Below, piece after piece: positions 15,723 to 23,140 of a DNA stretch of 46,973 bases; positions within the stretch are counted from its first letter, which is position 1, and the number at the start of each line of letters is the position of its first letter. A model generated the notes under the pieces. It was not told the DNA's origin and searched no databases. It was given only the letters and a program-made list of their open reading frames with translations. The translations under genes were made by a program, and so were the position numbers. This DNA comes from Pseudomonadota bacterium (lineage in GTDB: Bacteria > Pseudomonadota > Alphaproteobacteria > Acetobacterales > Acetobacteraceae). Where the stretch lies: NCBI GenBank assembly GCA_021781835.1, contig JAJXWD010000017.1, positions 1 through 46,973 on the forward strand, read 5' to 3'.

Positions 15723-17572
15723 CACACCGGCCCCGGTCCAAGAGGCAGGCTCGGGCCAGGGGCCATAGCCTCCTTGTCCTTATTCCCCTTGGCTGCTTGC
15801 AGTCCGCCCCAGAGCGTTTCCACGATGTCCCCCGCTACAAAGCCAGGGTGATGGGCAGGGCCTCGGGCATGGATATGGTCATCCGTCAGCCTGATTCTGG
15901 CGGCGGGTAAGCCGTCCGGTAATAATAGGTAAGCCGTATGCTTGGGCAGGCGCAGCTCGCTTTCCAATACGGCGGGGCGCGTCTCGCGCGTGGTACTCAA
16001 TGTCTGCTGAGGTTTGCCTGTTTTCGGGTCGAGCGTGTCAGCGATGGTGGAGATTTCCACCTCGACCATGCCAATGGTCGCGGATGCCCATTCCCGGCTG
16101 GCCTGGTCAACCAGTTGCAGGAATAGCTTGGTGTTGCAGCACCCAAGCAATGCCTCCGCCCCCTCACGGCCATAACGATCACGCATCAGGTCGATGGTCT
16201 GGAAGGTAAGAATGACGGATGCGCCAAATTTGCGGCCCTCGGGCAATAACCGCGCAAGGTTATCGACGCGCGGCATGTCGGCCAATTCATCGAGAATGAA
16301 CCACACGCGCCGCTTGGCAGCGGGTGCAAGCCCCAAGACGCCACTGGCGGCGCATTCCAGCCAGAGCGCCATGAGAGGCTTCATGGCCTCAAAATAATCC
16401 TCCTTCCGTGGCACAAATATCCAGGGCTTTGGGCCTGGCCGCTCGTCAACCGTCTTTAAGAAGTGGGCAAACGAAAAGCCCGTCTCGCCCTCCCGTGGCA
16501 TGGCGCGCAAAAACATAAGCAGATTGACGGCCATCGACAGCATGAACAGCACGCTGCCGGTGGCGCGGTCGGCCCCTTGAGCGAAGATGCGGGCCGAGGA
16601 TGTATGAGCCAGCCAGCGTTCCAGCTTTTCACGTGGCATGGACTGCAAGGCGTCCAATAAATCCCGTGGGGACCGCCGCCCCTCCTGCCAGAGGGTACGC
16701 AGCACATTGGCGACAAGCATCCGGGAAGTGTCCAACCAGATGTCTCGGTCCTCCTCGCCCGTCTCGGTGATGAGATAACGGGCGATGCGATCGGCGTCGG
16801 CGGGATGAGAAATTTCATCAAATGGATTCCAGAACGCCCCACGCCGGTCAAAGGGATTGAGGATGATGTCGCCGCGTTCGGGGTTATAATAATGAGCGAT
16901 GAACTCCCCCGATGTGTCGTAGATCAGGGCGGTGTCGCCCCGTGCTTCAATAGCGTCCAGGTTCTGGCGCAAGGCAGTGGTTTTTCCGGTGCCTGTGGTC
17001 CCCAGGATGGTTATGTGCCTTGGCTCCAGGGTGTACGGGACAGGGACGTTTCCAAACCGTAGGGGGCAGGCATGGCTTTCCGGCGCGGTCATGCGTGCAA
17101 GATCGTTTTCGTTCACAACCCGCGTACCGGCAATGATGCGGTCGGCCAGCAGTTCTTCTTGCTTTCGGCGGCGGTGATCGGCGGTTATCCATAAACAGAC
17201 ACCGCCGACCCCAAGCCCTATTATGCCACCCAAGGCGAGCTGTTCGGCGAGAGCGATGGCGTCACCGCCGAAGCCCTGGATGCTGGCCAGCTCCTTGACG
17301 CCAATTCGATAGACTTGGCCTTGGTAGGTGAAATTCATCACCGGATCGGCGGGCGTGGCTTTCAGCATGTAGGCTATGAAGCTGGCAAGCGTGTACTCGC
17401 CCACTTCTTTGACCTGTCCGGCGGTGGATGTTGCCCAGCCAAAAAGCAATGCGCCCCCTGCCGCGCAAACGGCGAGCGCCCTGGCGGCGAAGCGGAACTG
17501 GGCTTGCCCGTTGGCACGCTCCCGTGCGCGTAGGGCGTCGGCATGGGCGCGGCGATTTTGCACATTGGCCAT
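15722..17572 (-). CDS. Type IV coupling protein (TraD/VirD4-like)
   Basis: 616 residues from ATG 17572, which overlaps the stop of the MobC-like gene (TGATG). Two N-terminal membrane helices (about 27-46 and 119-140) flank a short periplasmic loop. They are followed by the cytoplasmic motor with Walker A LGTTGTGKTT (about 190-199) and Walker B VWFILDELADMPR (about 420-432). This arrangement is the TraD/VirD4 type: it brings the relaxase-DNA complex to a type IV secretion channel and pumps DNA. No channel genes are in the island, so it must dock to a channel supplied by another conjugative element. Expression is coupled to the genes on both sides. Confidence 0.92.
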   Translation of the reverse strand: MANVQNRRAHADALRARERANGQAQFRFAARALAVCAAGGALLFGWATSTAGQVKEVGEYTLASFIAYMLKATPADPVMNFTYQGQVYRIGVKELASIQGFGGDAIALAEQLALGGIIGLGVGGVCLWITADHRRRKQEELLADRIIAGTRVVNENDLARMTAPESHACPLRFGNVPVPYTLEPRHITILGTTGTGKTTALRQNLDAIEARGDTALIYDTSGEFIAHYYNPERGDIILNPFDRRGAFWNPFDEISHPADADRIARYLITETGEEDRDIWLDTSRMLVANVLRTLWQEGRRSPRDLLDALQSMPREKLERWLAHTSSARIFAQGADRATGSVLFMLSMAVNLLMFLRAMPREGETGFSFAHFLKTVDERPGPKPWIFVPRKEDYFEAMKPLMALWLECAASGVLGLAPAAKRRVWFILDELADMPRVDNLARLLPEGRKFGASVILTFQTIDLMRDRYGREGAEALLGCCNTKLFLQLVDQASREWASATIGMVEVEISTIADTLDPKTGKPQQTLSTTRETRPAVLESELRLPKHTAYLLLPDGLPAARIRLTDDHIHARGPAHHPGFVAGDIVETLWGGLQAAKGNKDKEAMAPGPSLPLGPGPV

Positions 17573-17934
17573 CACACGTCTCCGGCAAGGTTAAGTTGCC
17601 GCGCGAAGGCGGCATTGATTTCAGCAGCGAGGGAGGTATCGTTGGCGTGGGGACCGGCGGCGGCGCGGGCGTACACGTAGGCCGCGCAGGCGACGAAGAG
17701 AGCACGCTCCGTCAGTCTCTCGACATGGGCCAGCCGGGCGCTAATCGCTCCAATCTCTTGGGCAATCTCGGTGGTGATTTGAGATACGGCCTGTTCGCCG
17801 GAGAGCGAGGCGATACCAGCCTTCACGCATTGCTGAAGCAGAGCATAGACCGTGACTTGGTGGCTCTGTGCGGCGTGCCGAAGTGCCTTGTCCAACGCCA
17901 GAGGCAACCGGACGGTGTGCTGGACGTACTTCAT
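17572..17934 (-). CDS. Small mobilisation accessory protein (MobC/TraM-like, likely DNA-binding)
   Basis: 120 residues. The N-terminus (VQHTVRLPLALDKALRHAAQ) fits a ribbon-helix-helix start, and the rest is helical. It is the first gene of the three-gene operon and overlaps the coupling-protein gene. Proteins in this place usually bind near oriT, help the relaxase nick and repress their own operon. The region directly upstream (17951-18031) contains two pairs of GTACTC-type repeats spaced 11 bp apart, a good candidate binding site. Family assignment rests on position, size and the N-terminal pattern. Confidence 0.6.
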   Translation of the reverse strand: MKYVQHTVRLPLALDKALRHAAQSHQVTVYALLQQCVKAGIASLSGEQAVSQITTEIAQEIGAISARLAHVERLTERALFVACAAYVYARAAAGPHANDTSLAAEINAAFARQLNLAGDV

Positions 17935-17950
17935 GGCTCACCCGCCTCCC

Positions 17951-18031
17951 GTACTCGCCCCGTATTCTCAGCCGATTCAAGAATTGCGCGGGATATGAAA
18001 AGCGTTTCGACTCCGTACTCTGATCGTACTC
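17951..18031 (-). promoter_or_regulatory. Paired GTACTC repeats upstream of the mobilisation operon (operator or oriT candidate)
   Basis: GTACTC occurs at 17951, 18015 and 18026, and the variant GTATTC at 17962. Each pair has an 11-bp start-to-start spacing, one helical turn, and the pairs are 64 bp apart. They lie between the MobC-like gene and the divergence from the upstream hypothetical gene, inside the only sizeable gap of the mobilisation module (17935-18147). This is where an operon promoter and oriT would be expected. I cannot identify the nick site. Confidence 0.45.
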
Positions 18032-18147
18032 TTGAAAAGTCTTGTGAAACAGCCGCAGGCCAGTGCGTGCGGTGTGGAGCTTTCATGGGGCCATGCGGCG
18101 GAGCCGTATGGCCATATCTCTTCACGAGGCGTGATGATTGCGGGGTT

Positions 18148-18606
18148 TTACGCATCTTCTGGCCCCCGATGCTGATGTTGGGGGAGGGTTTTCCAAGGGC
18201 CACGATTCGTCTCATCGGCCCAATCCCGGATGGTTTGCTCGATGGCCGTCTTGAGGCGATTATCCAGGTTATGGGCTTCCTGGGATGAGAGGCGTGCGGT
18301 CAGGCCAGGGGCCTCAACCAAGCCCCCGGCGGGGAGGTTGGCTCCCTCTGCCGTGAGTGATGGGCCATTGACCCTGCACAAGGAGACAGTACCCTGGTAC
18401 ATTGTGAGAGGCGGCTCATCCCAACGGTGCCAGAGTGCAACGGCACAGCGATAGGTCTCGCCAATCTTGTCGTCACGGATTAGCCTCTCGACAATCGGTA
18501 TGACGAAATGGGCGATACGGGGGGTGACCCGCACGGTGAAAGTGGCAACATCCTTGGGGAAGTATCGGGTATACAGACGAGCGGCAAGGTTCTGAAAGAC
18601 AGGCAT
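18148..18606 (-). CDS. Hypothetical island protein
   Basis: 152 residues, soluble, no recognised domain. It starts at ATG 18606 behind AGGA (AAAAGGATACCCC). The sequence has a compact N-terminal part (FTVRVTPRIAHFVIPIVERLIRDDK) and a C-terminal helix (LDNRLKTAIEQTIRDWADE). It lies between the AlpA-like regulator and the mobilisation operon, all on the minus strand, so it may assist regulation or transfer. A GC-rich hairpin (18618-18637) sits just before its ribosome site and may influence translation. I do not recognise the family. Confidence 0.55.
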   Translation of the reverse strand: MPVFQNLAARLYTRYFPKDVATFTVRVTPRIAHFVIPIVERLIRDDKIGETYRCAVALWHRWDEPPLTMYQGTVSLCRVNGPSLTAEGANLPAGGLVEAPGLTARLSSQEAHNLDNRLKTAIEQTIRDWADETNRGPWKTLPQHQHRGPEDA

Positions 18607-18617
18607 GGGGTATCCTT

Positions 18618-18637
18618 TTCGCGCGCGCGGGCGCGAA
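18618..18637 (-). other. GC-rich hairpin in the leader of the 18148-18606 gene
   Basis: TTCGCGC (18618-18624) and GCGCGAA (18631-18637) are inverted repeats around a six-base loop. On the minus strand the hairpin ends 11 bp before the start codon and next to the Shine-Dalgarno, where it could hide the site or end transcription from the AlpA-like gene. It has no T-run. Confidence 0.35.
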
Positions 18638-18709
18638 CCGGTGAAGATCAGTGTTGGAAGACGACGGGCGGCCCAGGCTGCTCAAGAGCAGCGGGGCAGG
18701 GTCAACCCA

Positions 18710-18913
18710 TCAGGAATAGGTCTGGGTAGGGAGCCCCCGGAGCCATTGTTCAATCTCGCTGGAACGCCAGCGGATACGTCCCCCGCCGAGAACAACAGGT
18801 TGAGGAAAATCTCGATGCCGCATACGGCGGTAAATAGACGAACGGCTCTTGTAACCAGTCAGTCGCAGTACGTCGTCGATTGTCAGCAGGAGCATCGAAG
18901 CGTTGTCATGCAT
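18710..18913 (-). CDS. AlpA-family DNA-binding regulator/excisionase
   Basis: 67 residues from ATG 18913; an upstream TTG (18985) would give 91 residues, but the extra part does not look like AlpA. The sequence LLTIDDVLRLTGYKSRSSIYRRM followed by FPQPVVLGGGRIRWRSSEIEQWL is a classic AlpA winged-helix (MerR-like) domain. In P4-like islands AlpA proteins activate the integrase or serve as excision directionality factors. It lies between the integrase and the mobilisation genes, the expected position. Tandem TTCAACTGTC repeats just upstream (18981-19012) are probably its operator. Confidence 0.85.
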   Translation of the reverse strand: MHDNASMLLLTIDDVLRLTGYKSRSSIYRRMRHRDFPQPVVLGGGRIRWRSSEIEQWLRGLPTQTYS

Positions 18914-18980
18914 TGTGTTGATCCATGATGGTTCGGTACGGATCGCAAAACAACACAACGATTGTAGAATACGCAATTCA

Positions 18981-19012
18981 TTCAACTGTCATTCAGTATT
19001 CGTTCAACTGTC
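18981..19012. repeat. Direct repeat TTCAACTGTC upstream of alpA-like gene
   Basis: The 10-mer TTCAACTGTC occurs at 18981-18990 and 19003-19012, 22 bp apart, that is two helical turns on the same DNA face. The second copy overlaps the 3' end of the neighbouring gene. The position upstream of the AlpA-like gene fits an autoregulatory operator. Confidence 0.45.
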
Positions 19013-19795
19013 GCTTGGTTTTCGTGGTACAGTAACGGGGTAAAATTTTCTCACAAAATTTTCAAATGGATCGTAGTTACCTGAATATATTTTCTGAACG
19101 GTGCTAGGTGTGAATCGCCTTCTGTTTGGAGCAGGATCAGAAAGGATTGAGATAACTTCTTTCTGTGAAAGCTCGCGGTGTTCCGGCTTTCGTAGTTCGT
19201 CAATTAAGCTCAAACTTTCCAATATGGACGCACGAGTACGGTACTCCTGCTTTTTGGCTTCTTCTTCCAGTCGCCGCCGTACTTGACCGTACTCATTGTT
19301 ATCCATTTTAATCAAAAATTTTGAACTGAGCTTGGAAGCAAAAACGCGGACCCTTTTGGTCTTGGTGGCCGTCGCAGCGGTTGAGGATGCTGCGATTTCT
19401 TCCCCATGCTCGGCAGGGCATTTGTCCACCTCTTGTTGGGCGCTCTGCCTCACATCATTAGCATCTTTTTCATTCTCATATGGTTCTTCGTATATAGAAA
19501 CGTTACGATATATAACTTCTGTATTTCCACCTTCCTTTTTAATTAGCCGCTCATTAATGTAGTCTATCTCTATCCCATCGGATGAAGTGTTGTTTGAAAG
19601 AACCCGCATCAACAAGTTCCAAAACTCACGCTCAATACGAGTTATTTGATACTCCCCAGAGCGCCAGCCTGTGGCATAAAATTCGTTGTCGATAAATTTT
19701 CTGATGAATCTGAAAGCAACCTCTCGTTCTTCCTCGAACGTACTTTGGTCTAACACATGTTTTTTATATGCTTCGTAGAGGTTTATGCCAGTCAT
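19004..19795 (-). CDS. Hypothetical AT-rich island protein
   Basis: 263 residues from ATG 19795 (a TTG directly before it is possible). No domain is recognised. The middle is a charged low-complexity linker (EEIAASSTAATATKTKRV) and the C-terminal 110 residues are helical and basic (YGQVRRRLEEEAKKQEYRT; PNRRRFTPSTVQKIYSG), which suggests nucleic acid binding. Its GC content is well below that of neighbouring genes. It sits 45 bp from the integrase stop on the same strand. GTACTC-like words found in the mobilisation operator also occur here (19234-19246 as a palindrome, and 19289), which may be chance since they encode Glu-Tyr-rich text. Confidence 0.5.
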   Translation of the reverse strand: MTGINLYEAYKKHVLDQSTFEEEREVAFRFIRKFIDNEFYATGWRSGEYQITRIEREFWNLLMRVLSNNTSSDGIEIDYINERLIKKEGGNTEVIYRNVSIYEEPYENEKDANDVRQSAQQEVDKCPAEHGEEIAASSTAATATKTKRVRVFASKLSSKFLIKMDNNEYGQVRRRLEEEAKKQEYRTRASILESLSLIDELRKPEHRELSQKEVISILSDPAPNRRRFTPSTVQKIYSGNYDPFENFVRKFYPVTVPRKPSDS

Positions 19796-19840
19796 CAAAA
19801 TTATAGCTCCCCAAGATGGCCGATATGACGCTCCACATTT

Positions 19841-20986
19841 CTAATTTGGCACACAATACCGCCCCCATGCCTCCATGACCGCTTTCCTCTTTTCCAGAAG
19901 ATTACCCCGCCGGTAAGCGGCCTCCACCTTATTCCCAATGGCGTGGGCCAGGGCCATCTCGGCAATATCCCCATCAAAATCCGTCTCCTCGGCTACCCAG
20001 TCCCGGAAAGATGACCGGAAGCCATGCGGCACGGCCGCCATCTCCATGTCACGGCAAATCTTGGTCAGGGTCATGTCGGAAAGCGGCTTGTCGCCCCGTT
20101 GGCCGGGGAACACCAACTCGCTCCGTGCCTCTCGGTAGCCTTGCGCCCGCCGGAACACGTCCAGGGCAGCAGATGACAGCGGGACAACATGCTCTCGCCC
20201 CGCCTTCATCCGTTCGGCGGGGATTGTCCATAGGGCATTATTCAGATCAACCTCGCCCCAAGTCGCGCCGCGAATCTCGCCGGACCTGGTCGCGGTAAGG
20301 ATCAGTGCCTCAAGGGCAAGCCTCCCCACCGAGTCCCGCTCCCGGAGCTTGCCAGTGAACGCCGGGACTTCGGCGTAGGGCAGGGCTGTATGGTGCGCCC
20401 TCTTGGCTTTTACCTTGGGCAGTGACTTATTCATGGCCGCGATGGGCAGGGGGATGGTCCGATACCCTTTACCAATCGCCCAATCGACCACGGTGTTGAT
20501 CCGTTGGCGTACCCGCCGCGCCGTCTCGGGCTTCTCAAGCCATATAGAGATGACCGCATCCCGGACATGGTGCCCGTCGATTTCGGCCACGGAGAGATTG
20601 CCCAGGGTGGGGAAGGCGTAGGTTTCCAAGGTGGAAAGCCACTGTGCCCGGTGTTTTTGATTCCGCCAACTCGCTTTGTGCTCGGTAAACACCCGTGCGG
20701 CGGCTTCTTTAAAGGTGGGAATCCCTGCCTCTTTCCGCCGCTCGGCAACGGGATCAATTCCCACCTCAACCTGCATCCGCACCTTTGTGGCGCGATCACG
20801 GGCCAGGGCCAGAGGCACCTTTTTGGCACTTCCTAGCCCCACATCCCGGCGCTTTCCGTCTTTCTGCACCCGGCAAACCCAGGATTTGCCGCCTCTGGGG
20901 CTAATGACAAGGTATAGGCCATCGCCATCGCCATAGCGCCCTGGTTCTTTTGCGGCCTTTACGGAGGTGGCAGAGAGCTTGCCCAT
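19841..20986 (-). CDS. P4-type tyrosine integrase
   Basis: 381 residues from ATG 20986 (MGKLSATSVKAAKEPGRYGD, the usual start of this family); an upstream GTG at 20998 is less likely. An arm-binding N-terminal domain (DUF4102 type) is followed by the catalytic domain with R234 (TATRSGEIR), H321 and R324 (HGFRSSFRDW), H348 (ALAHAIG) and the nucleophile Y358 (EAAYRR). All five catalytic positions are intact, so it should be active. The gene lies 136 bp from the tRNA-Ser 3' end and reads away from it, the standard layout for islands that recombine at a tRNA end. Inverted repeats in its promoter (20990-21022) probably bind Int or the regulator. Confidence 0.95.
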   Translation of the reverse strand: MGKLSATSVKAAKEPGRYGDGDGLYLVISPRGGKSWVCRVQKDGKRRDVGLGSAKKVPLALARDRATKVRMQVEVGIDPVAERRKEAGIPTFKEAAARVFTEHKASWRNQKHRAQWLSTLETYAFPTLGNLSVAEIDGHHVRDAVISIWLEKPETARRVRQRINTVVDWAIGKGYRTIPLPIAAMNKSLPKVKAKRAHHTALPYAEVPAFTGKLRERDSVGRLALEALILTATRSGEIRGATWGEVDLNNALWTIPAERMKAGREHVVPLSSAALDVFRRAQGYREARSELVFPGQRGDKPLSDMTLTKICRDMEMAAVPHGFRSSFRDWVAEETDFDGDIAEMALAHAIGNKVEAAYRRGNLLEKRKAVMEAWGRYCVPN

Positions 20987-20989
20987 TTC

Positions 20990-21022
20990 ATCCCACACTA
21001 ATTACCACATATCATGTGGGAT
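20990..21022. promoter_or_regulatory. Nested inverted repeats at the integrase start (arm site or operator)
   Basis: ATCCCACA (20990-20997) pairs with TGTGGGAT (21015-21022), and inside it CCACAT (21005-21010) pairs with ATGTGG (21014-21019). The CCCACA/CCACAT word therefore occurs three or four times in 33 bp across the integrase start. Such clusters are typical of integrase arm-type sites and autoregulatory operators. Confidence 0.5.
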
Positions 21023-21064
21023 ACTATGAAATGCGGTAAGCCTGCATGCAACATAAAAACGCCA

Positions 21065-21090
21065 AAAACCGGCAGATTTCTGCCGGTTTT
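21065..21090. terminator. Bidirectional terminator between integrase and tRNA
   Basis: AAAACCGGCAGA and TCTGCCGGTTTT form a perfect 12-bp stem with a two-base spacer. On the minus strand it is followed by T-rich sequence (GGTTTTTGGCGTTTTTATG), so it would stop transcription coming out of the tRNA-Ser gene before the integrase. Confidence 0.75.
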
Positions 21091-21121
21091 GGGTCTGTTT
21101 GAAACTCAAAAATCTAAGGGG

Positions 21122-21136
21122 GTGGCGGAGAGACAG
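21122..21136. repeat. attR of the island (3' end of tRNA-Ser)
   Basis: GTGGCGGAGAGACAG, identical to 6259-6273. It covers the encoded CCA, the discriminator base, the 3' acceptor strand and the first bases of the T-stem of tRNA-Ser. Confidence 0.9.
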
Positions 21137-21213
21137 GGATTCGAACCCTGGGTACGCTATTAACGTACACACGCTTTCCAAGCGTGCGCCTTAAGCCGCT
21201 CGGCCATCTCTCC
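21123..21213 (-). tRNA. tRNA-Ser (anticodon GGA)
   Basis: 91 nt with encoded CCA. The acceptor strands GGAGAGA and TCTCTCC pair perfectly. The anticodon arm CACGC-TTGGAAA-GCGTG gives anticodon GGA, which reads UCC and UCU. A long variable arm (TGTACGTTAATAGCGTACC) marks it as a class II tRNA, and the T-arm has GGTTCGAATCC. It is the island's integration target and remains complete. Confidence 0.97.
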
Positions 21214-21263
21214 ATCCGGCGTGGGGGCCTGCTTAGCGAAATGCAGGCCATCCCACAAGGGGT

Positions 21264-23069
21264 TCAGCCATCCATTTTCAACGCGGCCAGAAAGGCGCTC
21301 TGCGGAATCTCCACCTTGCCGAACTGGCGCATGCGCTTTTTGCCTTCCTTCTGCTTTTCCAGCAGCTTGCGCTTGCGGGTAATGTCGCCGCCATAGCATT
21401 TGGCGGTCACGTCCTTCGAGAGCGCCGAGATGGTCTCGCGCGCGATGATGCGCGAGCCGATGGCGGCCTGAATGGCGATCTTGAACAGCTGCTTGGGGAT
21501 CAGCTCCTTGAGCTTGCCGCAAATGGCCCGCCCGCGCGTATCGGCCTGCGAGCGATGGGCGATGAAGGAGAGCGCGTCCACCGGCTCGGCATTCACCAAA
21601 ATGGAAATCTTGACGAGGTCGGCCTCGGCATACTCATCCATATGGTAATCGAAGCTGGCATAGCCCCGGCTCACCGATTTCAGCCGGTCGTAAAAATCAA
21701 ACACCACCTCGTTGAGCGGCAGCTTGTAAACGGCCATGGCGCGGTTGCCCACATAGGTCAGGTCCATCTGCTGGCCGCGCCGCTCCGAGCAGAGGGTCAA
21801 AATCGAGCCCAGATACTCATCGGGCACCATGATGGTGGCCTTGATCCACGGCTCGTCGATATGGTCGATCACCGAGCCGTCGGGCATGTCGGCGGGGTTG
21901 TGCAGCTCCTCCACCTCGCCATTGGTTTTGTGGATCTTGTAAACCACCGAAGGCGCGGTGGCGATCAGGTCGAGGTCGAATTCGCGGCTCAGCCGCTCCT
22001 GGATGATTTCGAGGTGCAGAAGCCCCAAGAAGCCGCAGCGGAAGCCAAAGCCCAGCGCCGCCGAGGTCTCGGCCTCATAATGGAAGCTGGCGTCGTTCAG
22101 CCGCAGCTTGGCGAGCGAGTCGCGCAGCTTCTCGAAATCATCGGCCACCACCGGAAACAGCCCGCACCACACCACCGGCACCGAGGGCTTGAAGCCCGGC
22201 AGGGCCTCGGGGGCGGGGCGGCGGTCATCGGTAATGGTATCGCCCACATTGCAATCCGCCACGGTCTTGATGGCGGCGGTGATATAGCCCATCTCGCCGG
22301 GCCCCAGCTCCTCCACCGGGCGCATGCGCGGGGTGAACACGCCAATCTGCTCCACCGGATGCACCGCCCCGGTCGACATCATGCGGATCTTCTGCCCCTT
22401 CTTCAGCACGCCGTTCTTCACGCGCACCAGAATCACCACGCCCAGATACTGGTCGTACCAGCTATCCACCAGCAGCGCCTGCAGCTCGGCCTTTTCCTCG
22501 CCCTTAGGGGGCGGCAGGCGGGTGACCAGCGCCTCCAGCACGCCCTCGATATTGATGCCGGTCTTGGCCGAGATCTCCACCGCGTCCGAGGCGTCGATCC
22601 CGATCACATCCTCGATCTGCTGCTTCACCCGCGGCACATCCGCCGCCGGCAGGTCGATCTTGTTGAGCACCGGCACGATTTCGTGGTTGGCATCAATGGC
22701 CTGGTACACATTGGCCAGGGTCTGCGCCTCCACGCCCTGGCTGGCATCCACCACCAGCAGCGAGCCCTCGCAGGCGGCCAGCGAGCGCGAGACCTCATAG
22801 GCAAAGTCCACATGGCCGGGCGTGTCCATGAGGTTCAGCACATAGGTCTTGCCGTCATGGGCGGGGTAGTGCAGGCGCACGGTCTGCGCCTTGATGGTGA
22901 TGCCGCGCTCTTTCTCGATATCCATGTTATCGAGCACCTGCTCGGTCATCTCACGGGCGGAGAGGCCGCCGCAAAACTGGATCAGCCGGTCGGCCAGCGT
23001 CGATTTGCCGTGGTCGATATGGGCGATGATGGAGAAATTGCGGATAAGCTCGAGAGGTGTGCCGGTCAT
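21264..23069 (-). CDS. lepA: Elongation factor 4 (LepA) GTPase
   Basis: 601 residues, the normal LepA length. G1 is AHIDHGKST (16-24), G3 DTPGHVDF and G4 NKID; the family-specific C-terminus ([26 protein letters not shown]) is intact and would bind the ribosome/tRNA. LepA is a ribosome-binding translational GTPase linked to back-translocation, ribosome biogenesis and growth in ionic stress. The start ATG at 23069 gives the usual N-terminus [20 protein letters not shown]. It stands alone between the tRNA-Ser and a strong terminator that closes the upstream transporter gene. Long open frames on the opposite strand are shadows of GC-rich codons. Confidence 0.98.
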   Translation of the reverse strand: MTGTPLELIRNFSIIAHIDHGKSTLADRLIQFCGGLSAREMTEQVLDNMDIEKERGITIKAQTVRLHYPAHDGKTYVLNLMDTPGHVDFAYEVSRSLAACEGSLLVVDASQGVEAQTLANVYQAIDANHEIVPVLNKIDLPAADVPRVKQQIEDVIGIDASDAVEISAKTGINIEGVLEALVTRLPPPKGEEKAELQALLVDSWYDQYLGVVILVRVKNGVLKKGQKIRMMSTGAVHPVEQIGVFTPRMRPVEELGPGEMGYITAAIKTVADCNVGDTITDDRRPAPEALPGFKPSVPVVWCGLFPVVADDFEKLRDSLAKLRLNDASFHYEAETSAALGFGFRCGFLGLLHLEIIQERLSREFDLDLIATAPSVVYKIHKTNGEVEELHNPADMPDGSVIDHIDEPWIKATIMVPDEYLGSILTLCSERRGQQMDLTYVGNRAMAVYKLPLNEVVFDFYDRLKSVSRGYASFDYHMDEYAEADLVKISILVNAEPVDALSFIAHRSQADTRGRAICGKLKELIPKQLFKIAIQAAIGSRIIARETISALSKDVTAKCYGGDITRKRKLLEKQKEGKKRMRQFGKVEIPQSAFLAALKMDG

Positions 23070-23087
23070 GGCGGAGCTTTACTTGAA

Positions 23088-23120
23088 TTTGGGCCCCCGC
23101 GCCAAGGGCGGGGGCCCAAA
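23088..23120 (-). terminator. Terminator after the NCS1 transporter gene
   Basis: A 13-bp stem, TTTGGGCCCCCGC (23088-23100) with GCGGGGGCCCAAA (23108-23120), around a seven-base loop. It lies 20 bp past the transporter stop and just upstream of lepA on the same strand. It ends in a short T-run. Confidence 0.75.
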
Positions 23121-23140
23121 ATAGCCAATGCGGCGCCTTG

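Larger units (their letters stand above)
6259..21136. mobile_element. Integrative mobilizable element in tRNA-Ser(GGA), about 14.9 kb
   Basis: The element is bounded by the 15-bp direct repeat att sites. It has a P4-type integrase next to the tRNA, an AlpA-like regulator, a MobC-TraD-relaxase operon and a cargo of restriction, HEPN and reverse transcriptase genes. The cargo (6300-9900 and 18900-19800) is visibly more AT-rich than the flanking chromosome. No VirB/Tra mating-pair genes are present, so it can probably move only with the conjugation machine of another element. Integration leaves the tRNA gene intact, because the att core rebuilds its 3' end. Confidence 0.88.

Noticed and set aside
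17931-18215. 94-codon minus-strand frame upstream of the MobC-like gene
   Set aside because: It overlaps the 3' end of 18148-18606 and fills the expected oriT/operator region; no ribosome site and no protein-like pattern.
19234-19294. GTACTC palindrome and repeat inside the hypothetical gene as operators
   Set aside because: They coincide with codons for Glu-Tyr-Gly/Arg in a coding region; chance or codon effects are enough.
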